DNA from: Macrostomum hystrix
Taxonomy: Eukaryota > Platyhelminthes > Macrostomidae
Direction: 5' to 3'
Assembly: GCA_950097015.1 (NCBI GenBank)
Contig: CATNEN010000038.1
Location: 28,364,501 to 28,428,500 of the forward strand
DNA length: 64,000 nucleotides
This document shows, piece by piece, positions 45,091-54,719 of this stretch. Numbering within the stretch: the first letter of the stretch is position 1; each line of letters opens with the position of its first letter. The notes beneath the pieces are model-generated. The model had not been told where the DNA came from. It searched no databases and saw only the letters and a program-made list of their open reading frames with translations. The translations under genes and the position numbers were made by a program.

Positions 45091-45174
45091 ATGTGAAGAA
45101 GGCAGTAACGCTATCCACGTCAGCTAATCACTTTTGCCGTTCTCACTCCATTGTGATCACGTCAGTGTAGTCAT
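45091..45174. other. Short spacer after the mariner remnant
   Basis: No supported feature. Confidence 0.4.
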
Positions 45175-45463
45175 TTCTAGAAACTTCAATTCCAGAAACT
45201 CGGCAACTTTCGCTTGAAACTCAGGACAGTTCCATTTCGATTAGACCCATAGACTACCGAGCAACTTCTTCTTTCCGCAAGACCGGGATAAGCTTACTCA
45301 TCTGTGGTTGTCAGTGTTATGGCGATCGTGCAATTATTCCGGAAGTTTTCTAGAAACTTCCCTCGTTTGCTATAATGCGTGAGTTCATTTGTTTATTCCA
45401 GAATCTTCTCGACCCTTCTCTCGCATGCGCGCGAGCCATGTATGGTATCCTTCTGGAAAGTCC
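45175..45463. promoter_or_regulatory. Cluster of heat-shock elements
   Basis: Perfect TTCnnGAAnnTTC sites are at 45175-45187 (TTCTAGAAACTTC, followed by TTCCAGAA at 45190), 45348-45360 (TTCTAGAAACTTC) and 45396-45408 (TTCCAGAATCTTC). A near-match is at 45451-45463 (TTCTGGAAAGTCC). Three perfect trimeric HSF sites within 300 bp are far above expectation. A TATAAT lies at 45371. No heat-shock protein gene is visible in either direction, so this may be a detached promoter. Confidence 0.65.
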
Positions 45464-45469
45464 CCCACT

Positions 45470-46640
45470 CGCGCTCCCGCCTATCAATAGAAACTCCACG
45501 CGCAGTCATAACCAAATACTCCTTTGGGGTCCTCCCGCTACTATTGTTAGCCACGACCACTACAAATAAATAAACGCTTCAAACAAATCAGCTGCCGAGT
45601 GCTTTGCTATAGACGTGCATCCGTTTCAACTATAACTCTGCTACACGGAGCCTCTGCTGTGTTCGTTATTTGCAAGGATACTATACAGTCAGAACGACTG
45701 AGAACTCGTTTCTCGGCCAGAGCGCAGCCGTCCCGAGGCCATAGTCAACGACATCAGGGGGTATTATGCATAAAATAACTGCAGTCTATTCATTTATCTA
45801 TGGCCAAAACCAGTTTCCAGTCGTTCTGGCAGCCACAGATAAAAATTATCCTTTAACCATAGATAATTATAATCTGGAAAAATGTCTGAACATATAATCT
45901 TTGCAATAAACAAAGTGTAATATTTGATTTTCAAATCCATTTTTATTAAAAATTAAGCACAATCGAAATGTTAGAGCTTCGAGCTCTGGGAAGACAAAGG
46001 AGACAAAGACAACAACTGGCGCAGCAACGACCACCTACTATTATAAGAAGAAAGATCGATTTTCTAAGCTCACAAATGAAGTTAAAAAATGGTGCGAATC
46101 GATGAAGTCTAGAACGCTACACGCTGGGCACTAATATCGGTTTGTGCGAAATGCGCAAATGGTAACTAACCCCGTGCGTATTACAGTATTATGCAACTAT
46201 GGGTTCATAGCCAGCCAATTTCCAGCACGTTCTCGGTGCGACAGTGTGACTTAAAATGGCGCGTTGCTAAGCCACTTCGTCCGTGTCGGGACACAACAGA
46301 TCTAAGACCAAATAACTCATATGTGACGCCTACACAATTTTCACCCTCATCAAATTCGTCAACAGGAAGTTAAAAACGAATTATCTTCAGGCGCAGCTAT
46401 GCAATGGCGTTGGGAATACTTATTATGCCTATTATCAGTATAACAATACTGGCACATTTAAGAACGACCTCCTAGCTATCTATAAATTTATGTCTTTATT
46501 TTTACTTTTTCATCTAAGCCGTCAACAGGAAGTTCGCAGTTCAATACTAGGTAGAAATGCCATGAGCTAATGTCCTTCATTGCAAGTCGCGTCAGCGGGA
46601 AAGCCTCGCTTAAAATAATGTCCATAAACGGCCGGGACCG
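45470..46640. other. Spacer with a small inverted repeat
   Basis: No gene is supported. The 11-bp pair cagaacgactg (about 45691) and cagtcgttctg (about 45818) forms an inverted repeat with about 120 bp between. Two copies of caacaggaagtt lie at 46360 and 46523, upstream of the peptide gene at 46776. Confidence 0.45.
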
Positions 46641-46651
46641 CCACAGACGAT

Positions 46652-46676
46652 GCTTCCGGTCTCTGCAGCATTTAAA
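46652..46676 (+). promoter_or_regulatory. Core promoter of peptide gene copy B
   Basis: CTTCCGG (ETS-like on the other strand) at 46653, then CTGCAGCATTTAAAC with TTTAAA at 46671-46676, 105 nt upstream of the ATG. The element order and spacing are shared with copies A, C, D and E. Confidence 0.65.
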
Positions 46677-46775
46677 CAGTCCGGTCGATGGTCACCGAAA
46701 AGCCATTGACACTCCTGCGACTGCTGCGACTCTGCGAATCTTGAATAACCCGAGCGATCCGAGACAGCCAAAGCC

Positions 46776-46964
46776 ATGCTGAGAATTCTAGCCATCGCCG
46801 TCCTGCTGATCTGCCTCACTCAGCTGGCCGATGCCTTCGGCTGCTACTGCGACGGAAAAGATAAATGCGTTGGCAAACTGCCCAAACAGTTTCAGCATCA
46901 GTGCGAATTCTATTCTGGCTCTTGCCTTGGTCAGGCCGAGTACACCCTCTGTTCGAATTCGTAA
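46776..46964 (+). CDS. Secreted cysteine-rich peptide, copy B (62 residues)
   Basis: A single-exon frame. The start ATG follows the family leader ending gacagccaaagcc. The signal peptide is MLRILAIAVLLICLTQLADA with probable cleavage after ADA. The mature peptide of about 42 residues begins FGCYCDG and has six cysteines spaced C-x1-C-x5-C-x11-C-x6-C-x8-C, so three disulfides are possible. An AATAAA lies at 47021-47026, 57 nt past the stop. It is closest to copy C (48169-47981), with which it shares an almost identical signal and leader but a different second half. The likely product is a small secreted effector or gland peptide; I recognise no named family. Confidence 0.8.
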   Translation: MLRILAIAVLLICLTQLADAFGCYCDGKDKCVGKLPKQFQHQCEFYSGSCLGQAEYTLCSNS

Positions 46965-47299
46965 GATTGTATTGGCGAAGTTGCAGATTCGTACAAGTGT
47001 ACGCATGCAGTTATGCGTGAAATAAATGACAAGCTGTGTGACCATCTTTAGTTACTGCGTTATTCACATCCCATAAAAATTAGCTTGAAACCATTGCTCT
47101 TACAGGGTAAGTTTAAAGCAAGTTATACTCGCGAGAGTGACAGAACTGATGGTCATAATTATATTTATGATAAGGGCTTCTGTATAACCTCCGGTTTTTT
47201 CAAATTCGTGATTTACATTGCAGATCCTAGCTTTACAAAATGATTCCTCCTCCTGTTTCGCTAGTTAAAAAAACATTTTTTTTATTTGAAATACTTTCA

Positions 47300-47585
47300 C
47301 GAAGTATTCGAGGCAGCACATTGAATTTGGGGCGCAGCCGCGGCGAGAAGGCTTGGGGGCTTGTCGTGCAATTTACGCCCTTGAGGGCCAACCTCCAAGG
47401 CACAGTGAGATTGTACACTGCCTGGCAATGAGAAAGTCAGGGCAGATGTACACGCCTGTGTGAGCGTGTGCCTGCGTACGGTATCTGTTTGTGTGTGCCC
47501 AGGAGTCAGCGTAATGGTCAGTATTGCCTCCTCGCTGGCTGCAGGTCTATAGTGTCACCAAATGATGTGCCAATGCCCGGAGAAC
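47300..47585 (+). mobile_element. SINE S1, head missing
   Basis: Body from ggggcgcagccgcggcgaga through gggccaacctccaaggcaca, gggcagatgtacacgcctgt and gcctcctcgctggctgcagg to gtgtcaccaaatgatgtgcc and aatgcccgga. There is no (att)n tail. It ends against the short coding-like stretch at 47590-47796. Confidence 0.85.
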
Positions 47586-47587
47586 AG

Positions 47588-47802
47588 AACCTTCCTTTAT
47601 CAGTATAAGATTTATCAGTAAGCCAGAAACCCATGGACTGTATTACGTCGCACTCAAAGAATAATAATCTTTCAATAAAATCCCAAAACTTTTGTCGCGT
47701 CTTAGAGGCGAAATCAAAATGATAAGCGAGTGAGTACAGACGAAAGGGCTCTAAATACTTGCTTATTCGGTCTATAATGTCTTCATCCTTGAGCAACTGG
47801 TT
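47588..47802 (-). other. Orphan coding-like fragment
   Basis: A minus-strand open frame of about 70 codons with a protein-like composition (LKDEDIIDRISKYLEPFRLY, QKFWDFIERLLFFECDVIQS, MGFWLTDKSYTDKGRF). It ends where the S1 SINE begins; the open frame runs on into SINE sequence. It may be an exon or a piece of a transposon. No family is recognised. Confidence 0.35.
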
Positions 47803-47980
47803 CTAAGTTAGGAAAAATCTGTCAGTCCAGTGTAAGAAACTGTACATTAAGGCTTGTTTGAAAGTTAGAAGCGCAGTTTCAGTTGGTCGATAAGTGCGTT
47901 TATATTTAAATATGCGAGCATCTGCAGACAGGTAATCGAGATAGACGCTACTCGCCTGGGTTACTCAAATCGCCGGCCAT

Positions 47981-48169
47981 TTAGGGAGAATTGCAAGGAG
48001 AATATAGCGGCTGGGAATCGCACGAACTGGAATAGAAGTTGCACTGATTCAAAAAATAGCTCGGCAGTTTGCCGATGCATTTGCCGTTGCCGTCGCAGTA
48101 GCAGCCGAAGGCATCGGCCAGCTGCGTGAGGCAGATCAGCAGGACGGCGATGGCTAGAATTCTCAGCAT
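47981..48169 (-). CDS. Secreted cysteine-rich peptide, copy C (62 residues)
   Basis: The signal peptide is identical to copy B (MLRILAIAVLLICLTQLADA), and the mature part starts FGCYCDGNGKCIGKLP. The six-cysteine spacing C-x1-C-x5-C-x11-C-x6-C-x8-C is the same as in copy B, but the residues between cysteines 4 and 6 differ (NFYSSS, DSQPLYSP). Leader and promoter are almost identical to copy B for about 130 bp upstream, inverted on the chromosome. B and C therefore lie tail-to-tail about 1 kb apart, with an S1 SINE and the orphan fragment between. No AATAAA is evident close to the stop. Confidence 0.8.
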   Translation of the reverse strand: MLRILAIAVLLICLTQLADAFGCYCDGNGKCIGKLPSYFLNQCNFYSSSCDSQPLYSPCNSP

Positions 48170-48268
48170 GGCTTTGGCTGTCTCGGATCGCTCGGGTTAT
48201 TCAAGATTCGCAGAGTCGCAGCAGTCGCAGGAGTGTCAATGGCTTTTCGGTGACCATCGACCGGACTG

Positions 48269-48295
48269 TTTAAATGCTGCAGAGTCCGGAAGCAT
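48269..48295 (-). promoter_or_regulatory. Core promoter of peptide gene copy C
   Basis: On the minus strand: CTTCCGGACTCTGCAGCA followed by TTTAAA (48269-48274), 105 nt before the ATG, matching copy B base for base through most of the leader. Confidence 0.65.
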
Positions 48296-48329
48296 CGTCT
48301 ATGGCGGCGCCGTCTGTTTATGACTCTTT

Positions 48330-48785
48330 TTATGGCATCAAGCCCGGAGAAAATGAGAGCTTTAGCGGCACCGAAACGGCTGGCCGATAGCGGCGGTTTC
48401 TGAGAGATTTTATTAATATCCGAAGGCCTGAGCTCAAATGAGTAAGACTCCTCCTACGCCTCCATTATTCTAGATTTCCTGTTGACAAATTCATCGAAAC
48501 TTTTGATGTTTGAAAATCAACGGAGCCGAGATTAATTCCTGCTTTTGTTTCGCTTTTTCTTTGCAACCTTAAGTATTCACTTCAATCCGGACAATCGACC
48601 TCAGAAATCGCACTTGGCTGTGAAAGGCTGCAGATTAGCGGGCCAGATAATGGTGATAAAAGTTAATTAAACACATTGAAACTGGGCTCTGTTTTCCACG
48701 GTCAGAGCTACTGTAAAGTAGGAAATGCTTATTAGGCGTTTATAAGAATTGATTATCTTAGCAAAAGAGTCAAAAGAAATTAGTC
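48330..48785. other. Spacer upstream of copy C
   Basis: Contains the inverted caacagga motif at about 48476-48484 shared with other family upstream regions. Otherwise nothing is recognised. Confidence 0.4.
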
Positions 48786-48789
48786 TGGT

Positions 48790-50235
48790 CCGCGCGTTAG
48801 GGGTGTGATCAGTGCATTGGTGATGTAATCAGTGTGTGTCAGTGATGTAATCAGTGTTTGTCAGTGATGTGATCAGTGTGTTAGTGGTGTGATCAGTGTG
48901 TGTCGGCGATGTGATCAGTGTGTTAGTGGTGTGATCAGTGTGTGTCGGCGATGTGATCAGTGTGTTGGTTTTGTGATCAGTGTGTGCTGGTGATGTGATC
49001 AGTGTGTTAGTGGTGTGATCAGTGTGTGTCGGCGATGTGATCAGTGTGTTAGTGGTGTGATCAGTGTGTTAGTGGTGTGATCAGTGTGTGCTGGTGATGT
49101 GATCAGTGTGTTGGTTGTGTGATCAGTGTGTTTCGGCGATGTGATCAGTGTGTTAGTGGTGTGATCAGTGTGTGCTGGTGATGTGATCAGTGTGTTGGTT
49201 GTGTGATCAGTGTGTGCTGGTGATGTGATTAGTGTGTTGGTTGTGTGATCAGTGTGTTGGTTTTGTGATCAGTGCGTTTGTGATGTGATCAGTGCGTTTG
49301 TGATGTTATCAGTGTGTTGGTGTTGTGATCAGTGTGTTGGTGTTGTGATCAGTGTGTTGGTGTTGTGATCAGTGCGTTTGTGATGTGATCAGTGCGTTTG
49401 TGATGTTATCAGTGCGTTTGTGATGTGATCAGTGTGTTGGTGTTGTGATCAGTGTGTTGGTGTTGTGATCAGTGTGTTGGTGTTGTGATCAGTGCGTTTG
49501 TGATGTGATCAGTGCGTTTGTGATGTGATCAGTGTGTTGGTGTTGTGATCAGTGTGTTGGTGTTGTGATCAGTGTGTTGGTGTTGTGATCAGTGCGTTTG
49601 TGATGTGATCAGTGCGTTTGTGATGTTATCAGTGCGTTTGTGATGTGATCAGTGCGTTTGTGATGTGATCAGTGCGTTTGTGATGTTATCAGTGCGTTTG
49701 TGATGTGATCAGTGCGTTTGTGATGTTATCAGTGCGTTTGTGATGTGATCAGTGCGTTTGTGATGTTATCAGTGCGTTTGTGATGTGATCAGTGCGTTTG
49801 TGATGTTATCAGTGTGTTGGTGTTGTGATCAGTGCATTGGTTTTGTGATCAGTGTGTGCTGGTGATGTGATCAGTGTGTTGGTTGTGTGATTAGTGTATA
49901 CTGGTGATGTGATCAGTGTGTTGGTGTTGTGATCAGTGCGTTTGTGATGTGATCAGTGCGTTTGTGATGTTATCAGTGCGTTTGTGATGTGATCAGTGCG
50001 TTTGTGATTTGATCAGTGCGTTTGTGATGTTATCAGTGCGTTTGTGATGTGATCAGTGCGTTTGTGATGTTATCAGTGTGTTTGTGTTGTGATCAGTGTG
50101 TTGGTGTTGTGATCAGTGTGTTGGTGTTGTGATCAGTGTGTTGGTGTTGTGATCAGTGTGTTGGTGTTGTGATCAGTGTGTTGGTGTTGTGATCAGTGTG
50201 TTGGTGTTGTGATCAGTGCGTTGGCAGTGTGTTTG
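48790..50235. repeat. 20-bp tandem array rich in TGATCA
   Basis: About 70 copies of gatcagtgtgttggtgttgt or gatcagtgcgtttgtgatgt, with one TGATCA in nearly every unit. The two unit types are interspersed in blocks, and the first 500 bp are more diverged. Confidence 0.95.
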
Positions 50236-50239
50236 ACGT

Positions 50240-50660
50240 GTTTTTCAGTAAATTTACACCGTTAATTGCTGAATTGAGCATACGTTATTTTCTATATTTT
50301 GTCACGACTAAGTGATGCGATTAAGCCAAGCACTGATCCATCATGGCATCCGCTAATTCATGTTAGAATTCTTATTAAAAATAAATAAAGAAATGTAATC
50401 AAAACAGACTGTTGATAGTAGCTCGAATCGCATTTTGCTGCATTTATACCAATACTCTTAGAAACGGTGGCTTCAGAAGTCGCCATCGCTCATATTTCCG
50501 CAAGAAACTCTGATTTTGATCGCTAAGAATCTAATGCGACTGACGAGTCCTTGACCTCCGAAGGTCGAGACGAGACCAATCAGGACACAATTTTCGTGTT
50601 GTCGACGCTGATACCCATGGCGGCATGGGCTTAAATGCGCTTTAGCTGGCAGAGAAACTT
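50240..50660. other. Spacer, nothing recognised
   Basis: Unique sequence with no supported gene or element. Confidence 0.4.
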
Positions 50661-50664
50661 GCAG

Positions 50665-50876
50665 CTCGCACTGGGGCGGTGCTCGGGGTGGTGTCCAGGG
50701 CGGTGCTCGGGGCGGTGTCCAGGGCGGTGCTCGGGGCGGTGTCCAGGGCGGTGCTCGGGGCGGTGTCCAGGGCGGTGCTCGGGGCGGTGTCCAGGGCGGT
50801 GCTCGGGGCGGTGTCCAGGGCGGTGCTCGGGGCGGTGTCCAGGGCGGTGCTCGGGGCGGTGTCCAGGGCGGTGCTA
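50665..50876. repeat. 24-bp GC-rich tandem array
   Basis: Nearly nine copies of a 24-bp unit (ggtgctcggggcggtgtcca plus gggc). It is open in several frames, but only because of its length. It is related to the AT-shifted 24-bp array at 51570-52545. Confidence 0.95.
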
Positions 50877-50894
50877 TTAATTACAGCTAGAACC

Positions 50895-51545
50895 CTGATT
50901 CTCTTTACTGCTACACTGATGGCTCGAAGCATTCAGGGAACACCAGTTTCAGTGTCTGTATCTAGCACAATGGGCAGCTGATTGCGACGCATACCCAGTA
51001 CATTGGAGTCAACTTTAGTGTTTTCCAAAATGAGGTCCTGGCTATCAGCTCCTGCTCTGCAGAGTTACTCGCTACTGGCGTGTCCGGCAGGGATAATTAT
51101 CTTTCATCCTGACAGTCAGGCCACGCTGTATACCTTCAGAAGCCGTTGTATTCGTTCGGCTACAGTCCTAGAGTGTGTTTAGCACCTCAATATGGTGTCC
51201 TCGACGAACAAAGTCACCCTGAATTAAGTGCCTGGGCATGAGGGAATTCAGGGCAACGAACTGGCTGACGTCTTAGCGAAAGCCGGGGCCTCTGGATGCT
51301 TCAGGGGACCCGGGCCCCTGATTTCCGGGCCTAACTGCGTCCCTAACTCGCGCATTAAAACTTAGATTAAAACTTAGCATCACTGTAGCTCTTGGCGAAC
51401 TGCGATAACTGCACGCAATCTAGGATCGCTATTCCGCAGCCCTCTCGCCAACTCCGTAACCTCCTACTGCGGCACTCGCAAATGGACATCCCAGTGACTA
51501 CTCTGATCCTGTCAGGACACGGGTGCCTCACCAGGTACCGATTTC
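50895..51545 (+). pseudogene. LINE remnant with RNase H domain
   Basis: Broken plus-strand frames read YTDGSKHSGNTSF (first RNase H Asp), IGVNFSVFQNEVLAI (Glu), DSQATLYTF (Asp), then VPGHEGIQGNELADVLAKAG. They are followed by PVTTLILSGHGCLTRY as in the C-terminal tail of such LINE proteins. In-frame stops and shifts show decay. The RT part is absent. It is bracketed by two related 24-bp minisatellites. Confidence 0.85.
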
Positions 51546-51569
51546 TGTAGGGAAATGCCACCAACGCCA

Positions 51570-52545
51570 GAATCTTGGGTGGTGTTCGGAGCAGTATCTT
51601 GGGTGGTGTTCGGAGCAATATCTTTGGTGGTGTTCGGAGCAATATCTTTGGTGGTGTTCGGAGCAATATCTTTGGTGGTGTTCGGAGTAGTATTTTGGTG
51701 GGTGTTCGGAGCAGTATCTTTGGTGGTGTTCGGAGCAGTATCTTGGGTGGTGTTCCGAGCAGTATCTTTGGTGATGTTCGGAGCAATATCTTTGGTGGTG
51801 TTCGGAGCAGTATCTTTGGTGGTGTTCGGAGCAATATCTTTGGTGATGTTCGGAGCAATATCTTTGGTGGTGTTCGGAGCAGTATCTTTGGTGGTGTTCG
51901 GAGTAGTATTTTGGTGGGTGTTCGGAGCAGTATCTTTGGTGGTGTTCGGAGCAGTATCTTTGGTGGTGTTCGGAGCAGTATCTTGGGTGGTGTTCGGAGC
52001 AATATCTTTGGTGGTGTTCGGAGCAGTATCTTTGGTGGTGTTCGGAGTAGTATTTTGGTGGGTGTTCGGAGCAGTATCTTTGGTGGTGTTCGGAGCAGTA
52101 TCTTTGGTGGTGTTCGGAGCAGTATCTTGGGTGGTGTTCGGAGCAGTATCTTTGTTGGTGTTCGGAGCAGTATCTTTGTTGGTGTTCGGAGCAGTATCTT
52201 GGGTTGTGTTCGGAGCAGTATCTTTGGTGGTGTTCGGAGCAGTATCTTGGGTGGTGTTCGGAGCAGTATCTTGGGTGGTGTTCGGAGCAGTATCTTGGGT
52301 GGTGTTCGGAGCAGTATCTTTGTTGGTGTTCGGAGCAGTATCTTTGTTGGTGTTCGGAGCAGTATCTTGGGTTGTGTTCGGAGCAGTATCTTTGGTGGTG
52401 TTCGGAGCAGTATCTTTGGTGATGTTCGGAGCAATATCTTTGGTGGGTGTTCGGAGCAGTATCTTGGGTGGTGTTCGGAGCTGTATCTTGGGTGGTGTTC
52501 GGAGCAGTATCTTTGGTGGTGTTCGGAGCTGTATCTTGGGTGGAC
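51570..52545. repeat. 24-bp tandem array
   Basis: About 40 copies of ggtgttcggagcagtatctt plus tggt, with local variants (ttgggt, tttgtt, gtagtatttt). Frames are open on both strands for about 340 codons for purely periodic reasons. The unit matches the array at 50665-50876 at 17 of 24 positions. Confidence 0.96.
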
Positions 52546-52549
52546 ATGG

Positions 52550-53435
52550 ACATGTCAGCTACAGAGAAGTTTAACCATATCGCAATTAAGATTCTCTTAT
52601 TTCCTGAAAAGCTGAAAAGTTTATTTGTGCGATCGTAGAGGGGTGTCTCGTTCTCAACGTGTTAACACAGATTAAATATTTGTTCAACACACTGTCGAGA
52701 CTGAATTAATAATTTTGCAACGCCACCCAAAGCATGAAATCGATGAAAACTAGCTCAGAACTCTCGAGAAACTGAAAAAATTTGGAATAGAAGCCAATGC
52801 ATCAAAGATATGACAAGTTGAAGAAGTTGTTTGCAACAAAATCTCTGAGCAATAGAACCAAGCTGCAGTCAGTGAAAAATTTCAAAGCACAACAACAGCC
52901 GAATCTCAAATCCACAAAGCCTTCCTGGGGCAACATGCTTCCGCATGACCTCCAGGAACATAAAGCTCTAGGTCATAAAGCCTGGAGTTTATGAGGGCTT
53001 GCATGATAATCAGCGAGCTAAATTGAAGCATTCTCCTAGAGACAAGGGAAACTGGAGTATTTGCAATGCCAAAATATCTGCGCGCCTTATCTACCGGATG
53101 TCATCAAAGAGCTTTAGGCAAGATCCTGCAAATCTTTGGCTTCTCCTGGTAGGAATCTTAAGAATCGGAGGGATTTTTCTGCTAATAGAGACTACAGACT
53201 TGCCTTAACATTTGGCATTGACGGTGAGATGCAACTTTCCTATAATGCTGACGTCAGCCCTTCAAATCCACGGTGACGCCACAGAATCTATAATATCAAA
53301 CCATGAAACAAAATATGTATTTCTTAAATGCAGCCATAAGATCAGAATTTATGTATGCTTTTTGTTGAAGCTTCATTAGGTAAAGAATTGGAGTAGTAAC
53401 GACAGACAAAGAATGACTATAAAAAATATAATTCC
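52550..53435. other. Spacer, nothing firmly recognised
   Basis: Short frames at 52797-52994 and 52999-53208 have no recognisable features. Confidence 0.4.
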
Positions 53436-53439
53436 AGGC

Positions 53440-53620
53440 GTTGAGATGGCAGAGCGGTCTAACGTGTAAGTGTACTTTATTAGTCTGCGTGTATGCTCAA
53501 ATTCACGATATCAGTCATTTTCTGACAGCCGAATGATCAGAACTGCCTCCTCGCTGGCTGCGGGTCTATTGTCACTAAATGATGTACCATTGCCTACAGT
53601 CCTCCTGATAACACAACGTG
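53440..53620 (+). mobile_element. SINE S1 remnant with internal deletion
   Basis: Head with gagatggcagagcggtctaa, then a jump to the 3' part (cagaactgcctcctcgctgg, ctgcgggtctattgtcacta, attgcctacagtcctcc). The middle of the element is missing. Confidence 0.7.
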
Positions 53621-53845
53621 GCAGCTTTTCAAGCTTAAGTACTAACCTCGTAAAACACAGAAAATTTTTTCATTTTTCCGCAGCCCATTCGTCCAACAGG
53701 AAGTTAAGAAGTTTCGATACTTTCGATACGTCTATTGGTTCAGCGCAAGCTCGTAAAAGCAGTTCAAGAATCTCGCGCTGCCAATAAAGGAGAGCATCGA
53801 TAAAAATGAAAATGAGCCATCAACAGCTGGCCCACCCCAGCAGTG

Positions 53846-53870
53846 GCTTCCGGACTCTGCAGCATTTAAA
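53846..53870 (+). promoter_or_regulatory. Core promoter of peptide gene copy D
   Basis: CTTCCGGACTCTGCAGCA followed by TTTAAA at 53865-53870, 101 nt upstream of the ATG. The upstream motif caacaggaagtt (ETS-type) lies at 53694-53705. Confidence 0.65.
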
Positions 53871-53965
53871 CAGTCCAGTCGATGCACGGACATCGAAAAT
53901 TCAACGACACTCCTGCGACCACAACGACTGCGAATCTTGAATAACCCGAGCGATCCGAGACAGCC

Positions 53966-54142
53966 ATGCTGAGAATTCTAGCCATCGCCGTCCTGCTGAT
54001 CTGCCTCACGCAGCTGGCCGATGCCTTCGGCTGCTTCTGCAATGGAAGAGATGAATGCATCGGCTTTTTTCAGAGAGGCTGTAGTGAATCATCGAAATCA
54101 TGCGAATCGCAAAGTATATTCACACCCTGCACTTCTGGATAA
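53966..54142 (+). CDS. Secreted cysteine-rich peptide, copy D (58 residues)
   Basis: The family signal peptide is identical to B and C (MLRILAIAVLLICLTQLADA). The mature part starts FGCFCNGRDECIGF and then differs strongly from the siblings. The cysteine spacing is C-x1-C-x5-C-x7-C-x6-C-x8-C, so the third loop is four residues shorter than in B and C. The leader differs slightly, with cagccATG instead of cagccaaagccATG. An AATAAA lies at 54252-54257. Function unknown; a secreted disulfide-stabilised peptide. Confidence 0.78.
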   Translation: MLRILAIAVLLICLTQLADAFGCFCNGRDECIGFFQRGCSESSKSCESQSIFTPCTSG

Positions 54143-54424
54143 TGCCCGGCTTTCTGAGCACAGCAACCAGAAGGTCTAGAAGAAACTAATCACTGAAGCA
54201 CATCGCTGGTTGCCTGACTTTCTTTGATGCCGGCAGATGTTTAACAATTGAAATAAATATTTACCACCTTTATGCGGTGTTTGCAAAGTCATATTGGTTT
54301 ACGATTGAACTTCGCCTTCAGGTGACAGGTGGAGATAAGATAACATGAGGATGGAATATATTATTATCTTATCTTGCAACTCGCAACATTCATAATTAGT
54401 TTTTGTAGAACGGCTGTGTGCGCT

Positions 54425-54530
54425 AGCAAAAAAGTTAGTGACACTAGACCCACAGCCAATGAGAATGTAATTCTGTCCATTTCGCTGATTCCTGAGACAC
54501 ACACAGATATTTACGCATACTGCGAGGACT
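54425..54530 (-). mobile_element. SINE S1 3' fragment, minus strand
   Basis: On the minus strand: gtgtgtctcaggaatcagcg, aaatggacagaatt, ttggctgtgggtctagtgtc. It is an old fragment. Confidence 0.65.
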
Positions 54531-54719
54531 AAATAGATGATAAGCCATAGCTTATTCCCTAACAAACTGTTAGTGATCTAGAGTGCGCGAAATGCTTGCT
54601 GTACGCGCTACTGAAAGTAGCTAAAGTGTGGATGCAAAATGATTCAAATTGAAATAGACGAAACAATTTGCATTAAAAAATAATGCAATTCGGTTCAACG
54701 TTTAACTCGGTTAAAGTTC

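Noticed and set aside
51367-52615. Open frames of about 340-355 codons on both strands
   Set aside because: They are artefacts of the 24-bp array (a multiple of three without stops), giving octapeptide repeats in every frame.
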